From Montifringilla adamsi (lineage: Eukaryota; Chordata; Aves; Passeriformes; Passeridae), in contig JAGGNK010008337.1 in the NCBI GenBank assembly GCA_017590115.1, positions 3,773,609 through 3,837,608 of the forward strand: a stretch of DNA of 64,000 nt, in the 5' to 3' direction. The notes beneath the pieces were generated by a model. The model did no database searches, was not told where the DNA came from, and was given only the letters and a program-made list of their open reading frames with translations. Position 1 is the stretch's first letter. Every line of letters starts with the position of its first letter. This document shows positions 26,041 through 38,560 of this stretch, one piece after another. Both the position numbers and the translations under genes were made by a program.

Positions 26041-27286
26041 GCCTGCAGAGTTTATTGTGGTGTGTATCACAGGTTCCTTCCTATGAGCCTGCAAAACACT
26101 GAGTGGGACCTATTTCTTCTGGCTTTGGATTAATCCAAGGTCACACACACATCTTTTATAAGGGAATTAATACTTTTTAGGACCCCAGTCCCTTGGGTCC
26201 CATTTTGCCTTGGGTAGTGGAAGCTTCCCAAGAGAATGTGAGTTTAGGTAGTATTTTATGCTTCCTTTCCCAATCAATACACCATAAAACACACACTGAG
26301 GTCCCTCTCACAGCTCCAAGGAGCCTCCCAGCATCGCAGCCGGGAGTACTTGATCTTCCTTTGTGCCTTTGCCTGCAGAGTGGCCTCCCGTGGTGCCCTC
26401 AGCTGGAGGACAAAGCTGTGTCATTGCAGAGGGTTGCAAACGAGCCGCTGATTACAGAGCACAATTAAGAGACCTCGTGCCGGTCCCTGCAGGCTGGTGC
26501 ATCACAACCTTCCATGCTCCAAAGGTCAGACGAAGTGAGCACAGTGGGAAGTTGGATCCCTGTCACCGGGAAACTCATTGCAAGCAGGTTCTTGTCTTTT
26601 GGGAAAGGCCTGTAGAAACATTTCGATTTAATTGCAAGCAGCAAACCAGAATGCCAACGAGATGACAGCAAACTGGTCCTCTGCAAGTATGTGAGATTCA
26701 GTCACCAGCTCAAGCCAGGGGAAAAAAAAAAATCAACATTAAGAGCTTAGGAAGGTAATAAACTTCTGTCCAAGGATATAAGGATGTTTCTTAGCTGCAA
26801 GTGTGGCTTGCATATATTGGTTGTCTTTCAGACACCTATCTCAAACAGGCTTTACACCACAAGTCTGACGTGGCTTTCACTTACACCACGTTTATAGCAC
26901 TTTTCTGCTAATTTTGACAACATTGGAGTTTGGAAAAGCAAAACTTCACATGAGTTTTCAGATCTCTGCAATTTCAGCATGCCCTTCCATATTTTGGATT
27001 CCTATCTGAAACAGAGGCTTACAAGATTACAGCCCCCTGTGAGCAAACACAAAGGGAATAACAGCAAACACCGAGTGAACGCAGCTCTCCCTAACACCAG
27101 CCCAAGTCCTTTCCCATTCTGCCTGCACATCCCTGCTCCAAGCTGTTACCACAGGGATAAAGGCAGGCTGATGCTGCAGACCTCATGGGCTGAGGTTTGT
27201 CTCTGTAAATAAAACCGGTGCTATTTTTTCTTTGAACAACCTTTAGCAGCTTGATCCTGCCTCTGGGAATGATATTTCCTTTACAG

Positions 27287-27373
27287 AAGCACATTTGAAG
27301 GATAATTCACACAGCCCCACTAAGAGCTGAGGAAAACCTCCAGAGAGAGCAGACCCAGAACCTGCCCCGCAAG
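27287..27373 (+). ncRNA. Possible noncoding exon with strong splice sites
   Basis: An acceptor (GATATTTCCTTTACAG) and a donor (CGCAAG|GTGAGT) enclose 87 bases with stops in every frame. As for 10717-10826, this can only be noncoding or UTR sequence. No partner exon was identified. Confidence 0.13.
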
Positions 27374-30171
27374 GTGAGTGCCACTCAGTTTGATCTGCAA
27401 ACCCTCACATTTTTGCTCCATTTCTGCCAACTTCAAAATTCAAAGTTTCTGCAAACTTCTTATGTGAGGATGCAACCTTGCTAAATTTGTTGCATGTGGA
27501 CTATTCAAGGAATAAACTTGTAAATAAATTTCTCTTTTTCCCCCTGTGTCTTCAAGGGATTTGATGGAGTGTCTGTTGATATTTGGGCCGACTGTTGCCA
27601 GAGGCTTCCAACTGCAGAGTAACTCCCACACTGGACCAGAAGTGCTGGGTTTGCACAGTCTGATCAGAGAGAGACAGACTGACACTCTTAAAAATATTTC
27701 TGCTCAGACTTTCCCTTCTGTCTCAGAGGAATTAAATATTCTCCAATGAGGCTGAATTTCCCTTTTTGTGATGCCTTCACTAGAGAGGCACCATTCTCTC
27801 AGGCTCCAGAGATACAGATTTTTTAAAAAAATTCTTTCATGTCTAATTTCAGTTTAACTTCTGTTATGACTCCCTGTCTCTGGCCCTATACCAGGATTTC
27901 CTCTGCCTTCTGAAGCAAGAGTAAACTCAAGTATTAAACAAAACCTTCTATTTAAAAAGAAAACAATTGAACTTTTCATGTGTAAATCTACACATTTGTT
28001 CTAGAAATCTGAAATTTATCTATCATCTCTAAAACCGCTCTCAAAAAATCCCATGCTGAATAAAAGTGAGGGCTTTTCCCTTTTTGTTGACAATACAACA
28101 AATAAATTTCAAACAAGACAACTGTGCACAGACAATATGAGAGTAAGAGCAGATGAAGAGTTAATATGGAAAAGCTGATTTCCTGTTCATTTTCAGTGCC
28201 TGAGCTGTCCTCTCATGTTTCAATATGTATATTGCACTCTGATTTCACAGAGATCAGAAGGCGCTTGCAGACACTGGTCCCTGTGTCACAGGCAGGCGGG
28301 TCCTGCACAGGCAGGACCTGCTGAGACACCCCCTGCCCCCAGCAGCACAGAGAGAGTTACAAAGTCAACCCTCACATCTAACGGGGAGAAGAGAGGACAC
28401 AGAACAAAAACTGAGACAATTCAGACAGAAAAGATGAGCTGAGGACACAGCACAGCCTTGATCTCTAGCTGATCTCATGCCCTCAGCACTGCTGGAAGCT
28501 CTGGCTGAAGCACAGCAGACTTACATAGACCAATCCCAGTTTCATTTAGTCAGGAATGAAAGGCACTGCTGGCAGAGGCTGAACGCACAGCCAAGAGCTC
28601 AGCAGCAAGCTGAAGCCAGCTGAGGTACCTCTGGTGGCAGACGTGGCCCCTTACACACACGCAGATGTGGAGGCTGAGCTCCTTCCAGCCATGCTGAGAG
28701 CTCTCCATGCCTTGGCAGGGATTTGGGCACGAAAGCAGCAGACCAGGGAGGGACGGATCTGCTGGAGTGGCCAGTGACATCTGCAGCCACCATCAGACAC
28801 TGTAGCTGCAGTGCTGCTAAATCATACCCAATTACCTCATTCTGAAAGTTGCAAATATCATTGTTTGTGCAAGAATCATCATAATAAACTCCTGCTACAC
28901 ATTTTTTTTAACATCTTTTATGTGCCTAGGATCAGAAGTATGCAGAAAGAAGTTTAAAATGCTGGAGCAGAAGACAGGAGAAACTTGTCCTCTTTGTTCT
29001 TGCCAGAACGATGCTCCAAATCCCCCAGGAAATACATTGCCTTGTAAAGCACAAGCATTATTTCCAAATGAGCTTAAAACCCCACCAGGGCTCACCAGAC
29101 ACATGTATGCTCCCAGACACAGAGACCCAGAACACCAGGAGAAATTCCTCAAAGATTTCCAGCATAATCTTTCCTTACAGTGTTGTATGCAAAGCCCACA
29201 GGCCATTTCTGACAGCAGCTGTGCAGGTGTGCAGCCCCATTCTCACACCCTCATCCATAATATAGCATTGCTGGCTTTAACAGGATCCTGAAAATCCACA
29301 GAACCCACAGGACAACAGCCCAATGCATTCTCCTCCAGGGCATAAGACTGGTGTTTTTCCATAGGTCACCTTTTTGGTTTAGGTAACAACAGTCCAGAGC
29401 CAAGGCCCCAGCACTGCACAGCCCCAGGAGCAAGGGCATTTCAGGTACTGAATATGGGGATATGGCATCTAAAAAGGAATAACTTCCGGCTGTATAATTA
29501 CAAACTGAATCATTATGCATGTGCACAACCAAAGGAGAGGACAAACTGAGGTCACCAAGGAAACTTTGATGCTGGCATTTCTTCACCTCCGAGTGTCTGA
29601 CTTTGCAGCTTTAATAATATTCTTGTCATGAAGAGGTTTTGTTTAATTTATATATAGATTATGGGTTGCTGTCCATTGGCAGACACCCACAGCATCGGCT
29701 GGATGCATTTTAAACAGCAAACCTTCCCTCTGTTGGAAACACCTGTTTTAGCCAGAGGAGCATTTCATTGCAGGTGTTACACTCTGAATGAAATAGGAAC
29801 CTGTTTAGATTCTGTGATCTGCCCAGGGATGACAGCATCATTTAATGTACCCATCAAAAGTTACTAACTTGATCATTATGGAATGGGGAATGGTGCATAT
29901 GACCTTTCTTTTAAATTACCATTGCAGACTTTTAATAGGTTTCTCAAAAGTTATTGTTATTAACATGAATATTACAGGAATAAAATCAGCCCCTTACAGT
30001 CAGTTATCACAGTGCTTAAACAAAGCTGAAATCTGCTGAGGTATCAAGACCTCTGCTGTTCCTAAAGGAAGACTTAGATGGAGACAAATCTATTGCCTGA
30101 TAGAGGTAATGGTGAAGATATCACCAGAGTTAATCAATTCTTTTAAATGGGACAGAATTCCACAGCGTGTC

Positions 30172-30275
30172 CTGTGGTTAAACGGACACAAGCTGACCTT
30201 TGTATCTGCCTCGCCTGGTTGGTGCGTGCTGGGTGTCGGCTGCGAGGCGCGGGGCACCGGCCGGTCCCACACGCT
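30172..30275. promoter_or_regulatory. Short CpG cluster, possible regulatory element
   Basis: About ten CpGs fall in about 100 bases (for example GTCGGCTGCGAGGCGCGGGG and CACCGGCCGG) in an otherwise CpG-poor region. Just upstream are CTGTGGTT, a RUNX-type core, and TGACCTTTG, a nuclear-receptor half-site, at about 30169-30205. No transcript start is recognised. Retained CpGs suggest an unmethylated element in the germ line. Confidence 0.35.
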
Positions 30276-33200
30276 GTGAACCTTTAGCCATCATCCTGTG
30301 AGCTCCTGCAGGCACCCAGCAGAGTTAATGCCGCATTTACAGCCGAGGCTAGCGAGCAACACAAGGGAACAAATTCCTCAGGCACAATGGACTGCATTTT
30401 TTTGAAGATGCCCCATTATAATCTTGATTTCTAAATGAGGAGTGAATAAACTGTTTAGCCATTCAGAATGAAGTACAAAAACTCAGTCACATCCCACTCA
30501 GTTTGCTATTTCTCTTTCTTTGGTACTCCTCCCCCCCAGGATCAGTGCTCTAGTAGGTCTCAGATCTGCTGTGCATACTTAATTTTTTAGTCACTAGAGG
30601 AAAAACTGCAGTAGTGGGTCTGGAAGAGCTGCAATACACACAGCAGGGATTAGTGGTTCCCTAAGGATGCCCCCTTGCAGCATCTCCCAGTCCCTGGTCA
30701 AAGGCCCAGCCCCAGGTTCCAGACAAGTGTTTGTGCTTTGGCCTTTTCTGGGAAGAAAGGGGTGAGTTTTGATGGTGTGCAGAATCTTTATAACAGCCTT
30801 CCACTCTTCATGGTCCCAGTGAAGAGTTATCAGGGCCCTGAGTGCCCGCTGAGGGGCCACTACTCCTCTTTACTCCATTTAATGTGCTAAACACCACCTC
30901 GTGAGCTGCAATACCATTTACAGAAATCAACGTAGAACTCAGTTACTAAGCATGTGAAATTGGCTACAAGTAGCAAAGGCATTCTTCCAGGGAAGAGTCA
31001 CTTTTTTTCTATCATGCAATAGTTTTCAGCTATTATTGTCATTTCTTAAGTATAATTATATATAGTTGGTGCTAAACTGAGTTTACAACCTGTTGTAATT
31101 CCATGCTCTCATCTACTTTTCTGCCCCAGCAAGCCTAACTGCAAATAAGAGGAAAAATCCACCCCATTTACAAAGAGAAAATCATTAAACTTGATTCTAC
31201 CTATATAGCAATTTAAATACCATAAATTTTAATACTGGGCATTGCAAAGAGCACTTGGATATGCACTATACTGCCTCCATTGATTCAGGATATGCAATAA
31301 CTGTGCAATACAAGTCACTAAAGACTCCAAAAGCTACTGGAAATGGAGCATGTCTGGACCTGTGGAGCGCCATGCCAATACTGTGCTATCCAGCTTTTTA
31401 CCTGGCAGCTGGCCAAGCCCAATAAAACTAATTACCGTGAGATGCTTTTTTACAAATGGAAAGCCTGCAGTTAGAGACAATCCAAGTGCTGAGCTCTGTG
31501 CAACCGGCAAACACCACGGCCAGCTGTTTTTTTCTTGTAGAGAAAGGGGCAATTTGCTCCTGCTCACTCCAACAGAGAAAGTCACAGCTCTGTTCTCTGG
31601 ATCTGCTGCTCCTGGGAGACAGCAGCAGAGAGAACCTGACTATCACTGCTGTGATAAAGATGATTCCCTTGGTGCACTGAAACACTTGCAGATCCCTTTT
31701 CATTACGTGCAATTTTTAGTTGCTTTTTGCAGATCATGTTTTTTCACACATCCTTCAATCTGCCACTGCTACAGGGTTTCATGCAGTCAGGTCCAACACG
31801 CAGACACAATTTCCTGTTACAGAGAATCCCACAGACTCCTTCAACCCAGCACGGATGTAGAAGCTTTCTAAAAATCCTCAACTCCCTGCCAGAGCTTCTG
31901 GATTTCACACCAGAAGAGATCACATGGCTCACGGTCTCACTGCCACTTGATTTTGGCACGTGGCAGGGTTCACAAATGTGACCCAGAGCTCCTGACATGG
32001 GAGCAGAGACACAAATAAAGCTGTTAAAGCAGTTCTGGTGCCCCCAGCCATCACAGCCAGAACTGGTTGCCATCAGTACCACACCACATCCCAGTCTCAT
32101 ATCCAGGATTCTGTTGGCACCAAAAAGCATTGTTGATATTTAACCTGTTCCTCTGAAAAATTAGTGGGAAATGAAAAACCAACACAGAACAAGAGTCTTT
32201 GCTCAGGATGGCAAAAGGAGGAAGATTATTTGATCAGAAGAGTAAATCTGTCTCCTCCATAGTCATTGATATTTGGGATGGCACTGGGCAGCCATTTTCA
32301 CAGTTCCAGAAATTCTCTTTCTGGTCCATGTCTACTGACAACACCATCACTGCTGGATACTCTCATCCCATCTCCCAGTTCACAACTAACTCACCTTCAC
32401 ACTGCTGTACAGCCCCAAAACTGCTGTACAGACAACAGCAACGTGGCTCCCTCAACTCCACTGGGCTGCCTTGCCCTGTGCCTGAATCCAACCACATGCT
32501 CCAGAGCCTCCTGGCTTAGGGCTGGGGCTGCCCACTGCTCCCCACACATATCCACAAACTATGGTTCTAGGGGCAGAACACATCATTTGCTGCTGGAAAA
32601 GCAGCTGGAAGGCTTGGTGCGCTGAGTCTATCAAGTTGTTTAAATTATTTGAGAATATTTAGTGGCAGGTGCCAGCACAACACAGTTTTTCACTCCTTTT
32701 CCTTCACTGCTGCTCCCATCCCAGAGCCCTCCTGGGAATCCATCAGAGAGCTATCCTCTCCTGCCAAGACTAGCCCAGGAAACAGTGGCTGATATAAGGC
32801 AAGAGGCATCACACCAAGAAAATGGCTCATTAATGACAATGTTTAGCACAAAACAGACACCAAAGATCCCTCTTGAAACAGAGAATCTGTTTCTGACAAT
32901 GTGTATTTGACTGCAGGGAGAGCAAAAAATAGCACAGTGTAAGGAAGGACACACAGCGAGGCGCCCAGGGACACTTCTGCCCAAGCAGGAATCTTTCCCT
33001 GGGAGTCTACAAAAGCCATTCTTTGTCTCACCTGCTGCCCATTTACTGTGCCCTGTACAGGTCACAAGGAGTCAGCTCAGAACGTTCAGGTACAATGGAA
33101 CACCACTCTCAATCCCCAGCCTCCAAAGCAAGGCAGGCACCACACTGCCATGGACACCTTCAGAGCAGGGGAGTTGGATCAGGCTCTGTCCCTTCTGTAA

Positions 33201-36200
33201 AGTTTCAAGGGCATTCCCTTCCTCCCAAAGAAGGTTGCCCAAGCAGATGACTGCACCATTTTGGAGCACGTTTCCCACTGCTGCGGGCCTCTGCAGGCTG
33301 TGAGCACTTAGTCCAGAGCATCCACCAAAGTCATATGCATTTTGAAACACAGTGACTCTGCAGCCTTGGCCAAGGATTCCAGCTGCATTCCCCAAGCATT
33401 TGCTCACTGTGCTAAAAAGCACCTGCAAAGCAGTTCTTTCTGGTATTTACTTTGTAAAATTAAAGTACAGGGAGGGAAAAAAATTAGAAATCAGTATCTT
33501 TCTGCTACCCCTTAGTTTGCATAAGCAGTCAATGGTAAATGTCAAATAGCAGCAGTGCATTAGAAAAGGATCACACTGAAAAATTCTGTCTTTAAGGCCA
33601 GATCCCAAACCCCTCACCAGCCCCAAAACTGCTCTAGTTTCACAGACAACATCCTACATTAGGAGCGTGTACACTATTGCCTAACTTAGCCATCACAACT
33701 CCAGGAGTGTGGGAGTCAGAGAGACTCCAACAGCACATATGCAGAGGGTTCTCTCTATGCTGAATTTTAGGAAGTGCTCTCCTGCTTCAGACAGCTCTGC
33801 CCAGGTTCAAAGGAAGGAACATGGAATATTGTGAGATCTGAGCTCATTAGAGGAGCAGGTGGGGATGTCTGCAGCTGAATAAGCAGGTTGCTTTGGGAAT
33901 AACTTGAAACAGATGTCCTGTCTTTGCACCCCCTGAACATTTGCTGCAAATAAATTGCAAGTTCAGGGTTTAAGGCTGAGTCTGTAATTTATCTCTTTAG
34001 CAACTCCTCTTCTGTTTTCTTTCAGAGCAGAAAATCTCTTCTGTAATAAGATGAGTTCAGAAGCTAGAGAGCAAAATCTGCTTTTTGATTGAGCAAGGGA
34101 AATTAAGGACTCCGTGCTAGATAAGTTTACTGATATTTCAGGTAGAGAATACTGGGAGATGCTCTGCACATGGTCCAGGACAGACACACATTCAACAACA
34201 CATTCAAACAACATCAAAGCTCACTGAAGCAAACTATCAACTAAGCTTTATTAAGGGAACTTCCCTTCAAGATATTTTTCTGAAAACATTCATTGTTCAG
34301 GCTGGGGAGGAAGTTGGCTTTTTACATATGTTAAGTTTAGCCTGCAAGCTGTTATTTCAGCACAGCAATGCATTTACACATGTCAAATGTCTGAAAGAGA
34401 TGAGGGGCCCTGTTCTGACCCCATACCCAAGTCCTGGAAAATACTCACTCTGAACTAGAACCATATTTTCTAAGAGATTACGTAAAGCACATGTTAAGGA
34501 GGCTTGATTCCCCTTCATTCAGGAACATTTTGCTTTGAAAGACCAAAGCACACAGCATTTCACACAGAGGCAGTGTTCTGGAAGGGCTCTGTTTGGAGAC
34601 ACCCCCAGCCTCTGCCAGAAGCAGCTACTGATCATCACAAAGCCCCATTCTCTTCCCATCTAGAAGGTGCCATTGACATCCTTTCAGGTTTGGCAGCCAG
34701 CCCCATTGGCCAGATAATGTACAAGGGACTAAAACAGGCAACAGCTTCTAACTCTTACTAGCACAGAAAATGGAACTTACGAGTTTACTGTCTTAACCCA
34801 CAGCCATGTGTCTCTTCTGCCTGTGCTGCTGGGATAAGCTTTCCTGTGTGCAATTCTTAGTAATGTGCCTAACTCAAAACTGTGCAAAAGAAATTTCCAA
34901 AAATCTGTACAGAGGATTAGCTCAAGTCTCAAGACAAAGAGGCAATTATTCACCCACTCCTTCGGCACTACCAGAAGCTAATGTAAAATAAATTCCATGG
35001 GAGTTTCCAAAAATGTCAGATGACAATAACACCTTAGTGAGGCAGAGCATATTTTATGCATCCTGTTCATTAGCTGAAAAGCCTGTCTGCATGACTGTTT
35101 TTTTCTCATTTGAATTAACCACACTGTATATTAAGAAGAGACCCGCTGAGCACTTTAATACATAAAGTATTTAAAAGATGTTATTAAAAAAGTTATTTTG
35201 GAAAATTGCAATTATACCTGTATGTGTACACTTGCATCTATTGCTTCTCTTCCTGTCAGCCTGCACCAAGCAAAAGACACGAGCATTTCCACAGCCAGAG
35301 GTCTGGAGCCATGCTAGGGACGTTTCCAGGGAAGTAACAGTATTACAGTATTATCCTGGTGAAAGGCTACACATATTCCAACAAGTATTTCATACTAAGT
35401 GTGTACAGTACCTCAGCTTTGATCTACACCTCAGTTCCAAACCCAGGAACCCAGAAAATCCAAGCTCAGCCCAGTCCATTAAGGAGTGCCAACAACCTGT
35501 TGTGCATGGAAGCTCCTCTATGTGCAGCATTTCAGTCTGGAGCCTTAAATATTTTAAAAAGCCCTTTGCAAGACAACAAACCCATCTGTCCACCAATGTA
35601 CATCCTCTTATGTGAATTAACTGCCTTACCTAAAAGGAACTTCAACTTTTTGCTTTGGCCTTTACAGGCAGACAGTTTTTCTAGCTTGAGATTCTTTTCC
35701 AACTGATACAATAAATGCAGCCACTGCCAGTTTATCTCCATTTACTCCAGGATCAGGCAGCTCTTCTCCCTTCCTGATGTTCACCCCTAAACTGTTTATA
35801 GGCAACAGCCTAAAACATCCAGCCAGTCCTTAAAGTGAGACTTGGGCACTGATTTTTGTGTACATGACAAGCATAACTTCTGCATACAGGGCTATCACAC
35901 TGCTGCTATGATTAAAAGCAGGAGAATAGCAAAGTCTGAATTCCAGAGCCCTAAAAAATCTCCTTAAATTTGTGAACCACAACAGCAAACAGGTCTCACC
36001 CAGACCCCCACGAACAGCATTGGTAAAGGCTGACACAAGGGCAGCAGCTCCAAGCGCTAAATGGATAAAGTGGCATCCTCAGCAGAATTTTTCTTCATTC
36101 ATTATCAGTGCATTTTTAGAGTCACCACATAACCCTGCCCACCCTTCCCCACAGGGATATGGGTATCAAGTCATTCGTCAGCAGAATATTGTCACATTTT

Positions 36201-37384
36201 ACAATATCACCCTTAAGTACACAAGCTCTCAACAGGACAGCACTGGAGGTTATTGATTCTGAGCCACTGACACAGCAGACAGCATCCCCTCAGCAGGAGA
36301 GATGCCCAAGGTCAAATGCCTTCTTAAAATACACATTTGGCTACAGGAGTTTCATTAAGTCCAATAAACCATCAGGTATCGACTGGTGGCACTATTTATA
36401 AATAATCAGCCTGTGCAGTGCTGACCCCTTTTTTATTTAATGAAATTTGCTTCCTCTTGTCAGTGTCAGGTACTTTGAGTCGGCAAAATGCTGTGACCTC
36501 TCCTACACTAAAAATGAAACTGTGTATGAAGACTGTCATAAAAGCCCGACACCAGCTCCCGGAAATAGCATGCATCTATTTAGGCAATATAAACAAGATG
36601 TCAAGTCTTTAGGAGCGTGAGCTGTTGAAGCAAGCACCAAACACTCCCTAGACATTTGCACACCACAGACAGGGAGCGAGGGAGCTCTTTCATTCAGCTT
36701 TCATTAAATAAATAATATATTACGTACGAGCCAGATTTGTGTTATTGCAGCAGTGAAAACAACTCATTCTGAATTAAGACATCCAGGAATTAAAGTGCTC
36801 ACTCTTTGTGCATTTCCTAAAGGGAAATAATCTTCTAAAGGCAGGATTTCTTGTAGAGAAGCTGCGATGTCCCACAGCACTGTGGGCCCAGCCAGGTCAG
36901 GGCTGGGCCTCAGCAAAGCCTTCCTTCTCAGAGGTCCAGTGCAGAAACAACATCCTGCTCTGCTCAAGCCCCCATGCTCCCTTAGTTCAGCATTACTTCC
37001 TCCTCCTCAGCCCAGAACTGGCAGGAGCTTTATCTACCACAGGCTGGCAAAATCTCATTTTCAGTTAATGGTCCTTTATTTCCTGATGGAATTTCCTGAC
37101 TCCTATTCTTTATACCACAGTGGCAGAAGTAGGGATCCCTTTTCCTCTTTCTGAGTTAGTTTGGTCACCTGACCTTTAAATTCTCCCACAGTATCCATAA
37201 GGCAGGTAGGTAGCAGGGGGAATCACACCAAAAAAATCCAGGAAACATAAGCTCATCTCTTCAGGCCGTTCTATATTTAGCAGTTCCCTGGTGTGCTGGT
37301 ACGTTTCTAATTGCTGTTGTCAGAATGTATGCAGGAGAGGGAGCTGCTGTTTTACAGAAGAACAGCCCTTCCTACCCAGGTGTG
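30276..37384. other. Noncoding DNA with regulatory-looking patches
   Basis: Repeat-poor sequence. Blocks near 31.0-31.45, 35.0-35.2 and 36.0-36.8 kb have the AT-rich, repeat-free texture of vertebrate enhancers. No exon with convincing boundaries was found. Confidence 0.55.
36480..36760. promoter_or_regulatory. Candidate conserved noncoding block
   Basis: Repeat-free sequence of mixed composition that keeps CpGs (around 36481, 36548, 36560, 36615, 36678 and 36723-36728) in AT-rich DNA. It ends in TTAAATAAATAATATATTACG. No splice-bounded open frame was seen. An enhancer is an inference from texture. Confidence 0.15.
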
Positions 37385-38130
37385 AAGTGTGGGATGTCGG
37401 CCGACCCGGGGCAGGAGCTGCCAGGGTAAAACACAGCGCCCAGACTGTTCTTTCCCTAAGGCCCAGCCTTGCTGTACTCACCGTGGGAGCTGTCTGGGTT
37501 TGTTTCCATGCACACCCCCCATTCTCACAGCAAGGGGTGCGTTCCCGGTCTGTGTACACATTTATAGTCACTACATTGCATGGGGACAGTCTGATTTGCA
37601 AGTGAGCAGCGTTCAGTGGCACCACGCTGTAACGAATATGGGGCATGGAGAGAATAAGGAGTTATTACAAGGCAGGATTAAAACTCTTCAGTTGATCTGT
37701 ATTGATTTTATTTTTGCCGTACTGGCTGCCTGATCATACATCTTCCCATTCCTATCCCGCCGCTGGGGAGGAGGGGGCACGGCTCAGCCGAGCCTGCAGA
37801 GTCTGGCACATATCCATGGAGCAGAGGAAAAGCCGCCGGCATCCTTGAGTGGTTACAAATTACAGACCTCTCACCAGGGGACCGGGCTGGAGCCAGGATC
37901 CAGCTTTTAGCGTGCCAAAGCCAAGTACAGCTAAATTACACTCTCAGCTGCTCTGCCAAAGAGCCGCTGTGGCAGACACGGCTCCGTGCCCGGGGCCACC
38001 GCGCACATCCACCCACAGCACCCCAGGCACAGAGGGGCCAAACTGATCCCTGGCTGTCACACTTGGCCCAGGTTTAGCCCTGTCCACGTGGAACAGCCAA
38101 AATTCCCTCCGGGAAAGGCAGACAAGAGTT
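37385..38130. promoter_or_regulatory. CpG-enriched block, possible regulatory region
   Basis: CpGs are scattered at raised density through this stretch, densest around 37393-37410, 37757-37795, 37830-37845 and 37965-38005. It is GC-richer than its flanks, which are AT-rich and free of recognisable repeats. No clear TATA box, start codon or splice donor marks a promoter. An enhancer or a minor CpG island are both possible. Confidence 0.3.
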
Positions 38131-38329
38131 GCACAGCGGAGTGCTGAGGGAGAGCTCCCACACCTGCACACTCAGCAGCCACGGGGGCTGCAGTGCTGCC
38201 TTTGCTGCTGCACCAGCACAGAGCTCCCTTTCCTTCCAGCCCAGATTGACCCAGGAGCAACTGCTATGTGACCAAACAGCTCCCACCCCTCCCTACTGAC
38301 CGGAAAGCCGGAATTATTTTCAACCTTGT

Positions 38330-38560
38330 TAGCATTTGCCAAGCATCATTTCAACCCTAACATTATAGGTGTTTAATAGGGCCATACTGAAAGTCTTTGA
38401 ACCTTGCAATCAATACAGCTGAGCCGCTGCACAAAATTTACAATTGATCTGTGTTTCACTTCATTAAATGTTAGTTTTACAAGCTTTTAAGATAGGCCTG
38501 CTTAAAATTGTTTAACAACCTGTGGCTGCACGATCAGCTTTAAATGGCCACGCAGCACTA
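38330..38560. promoter_or_regulatory. Candidate conserved noncoding block
   Basis: An AT-rich, repeat-free stretch with homeodomain-like cores and motifs such as AACAATTGATCTGTG-type strings, TTAAATGTTAG and CTTTAAATGGCC. It resembles vertebrate developmental enhancers in texture. There is no open frame. The call rests on appearance only, since conservation cannot be tested here. Confidence 0.18.

Larger units (their letters stand above)
14691..30171. other. Noncoding DNA, no gene seen
   Basis: Single-copy intronic or intergenic sequence. It includes the tRNA-like fragment (19.3 kb), a strongly AT-rich zone at 23.64-24.08 kb with several AATAAA motifs, and a hairpin at 26.0 kb. The 182-codon plus-strand frame at 17467-18015 has no family match and low coding character. 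Confidence 0.6.
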
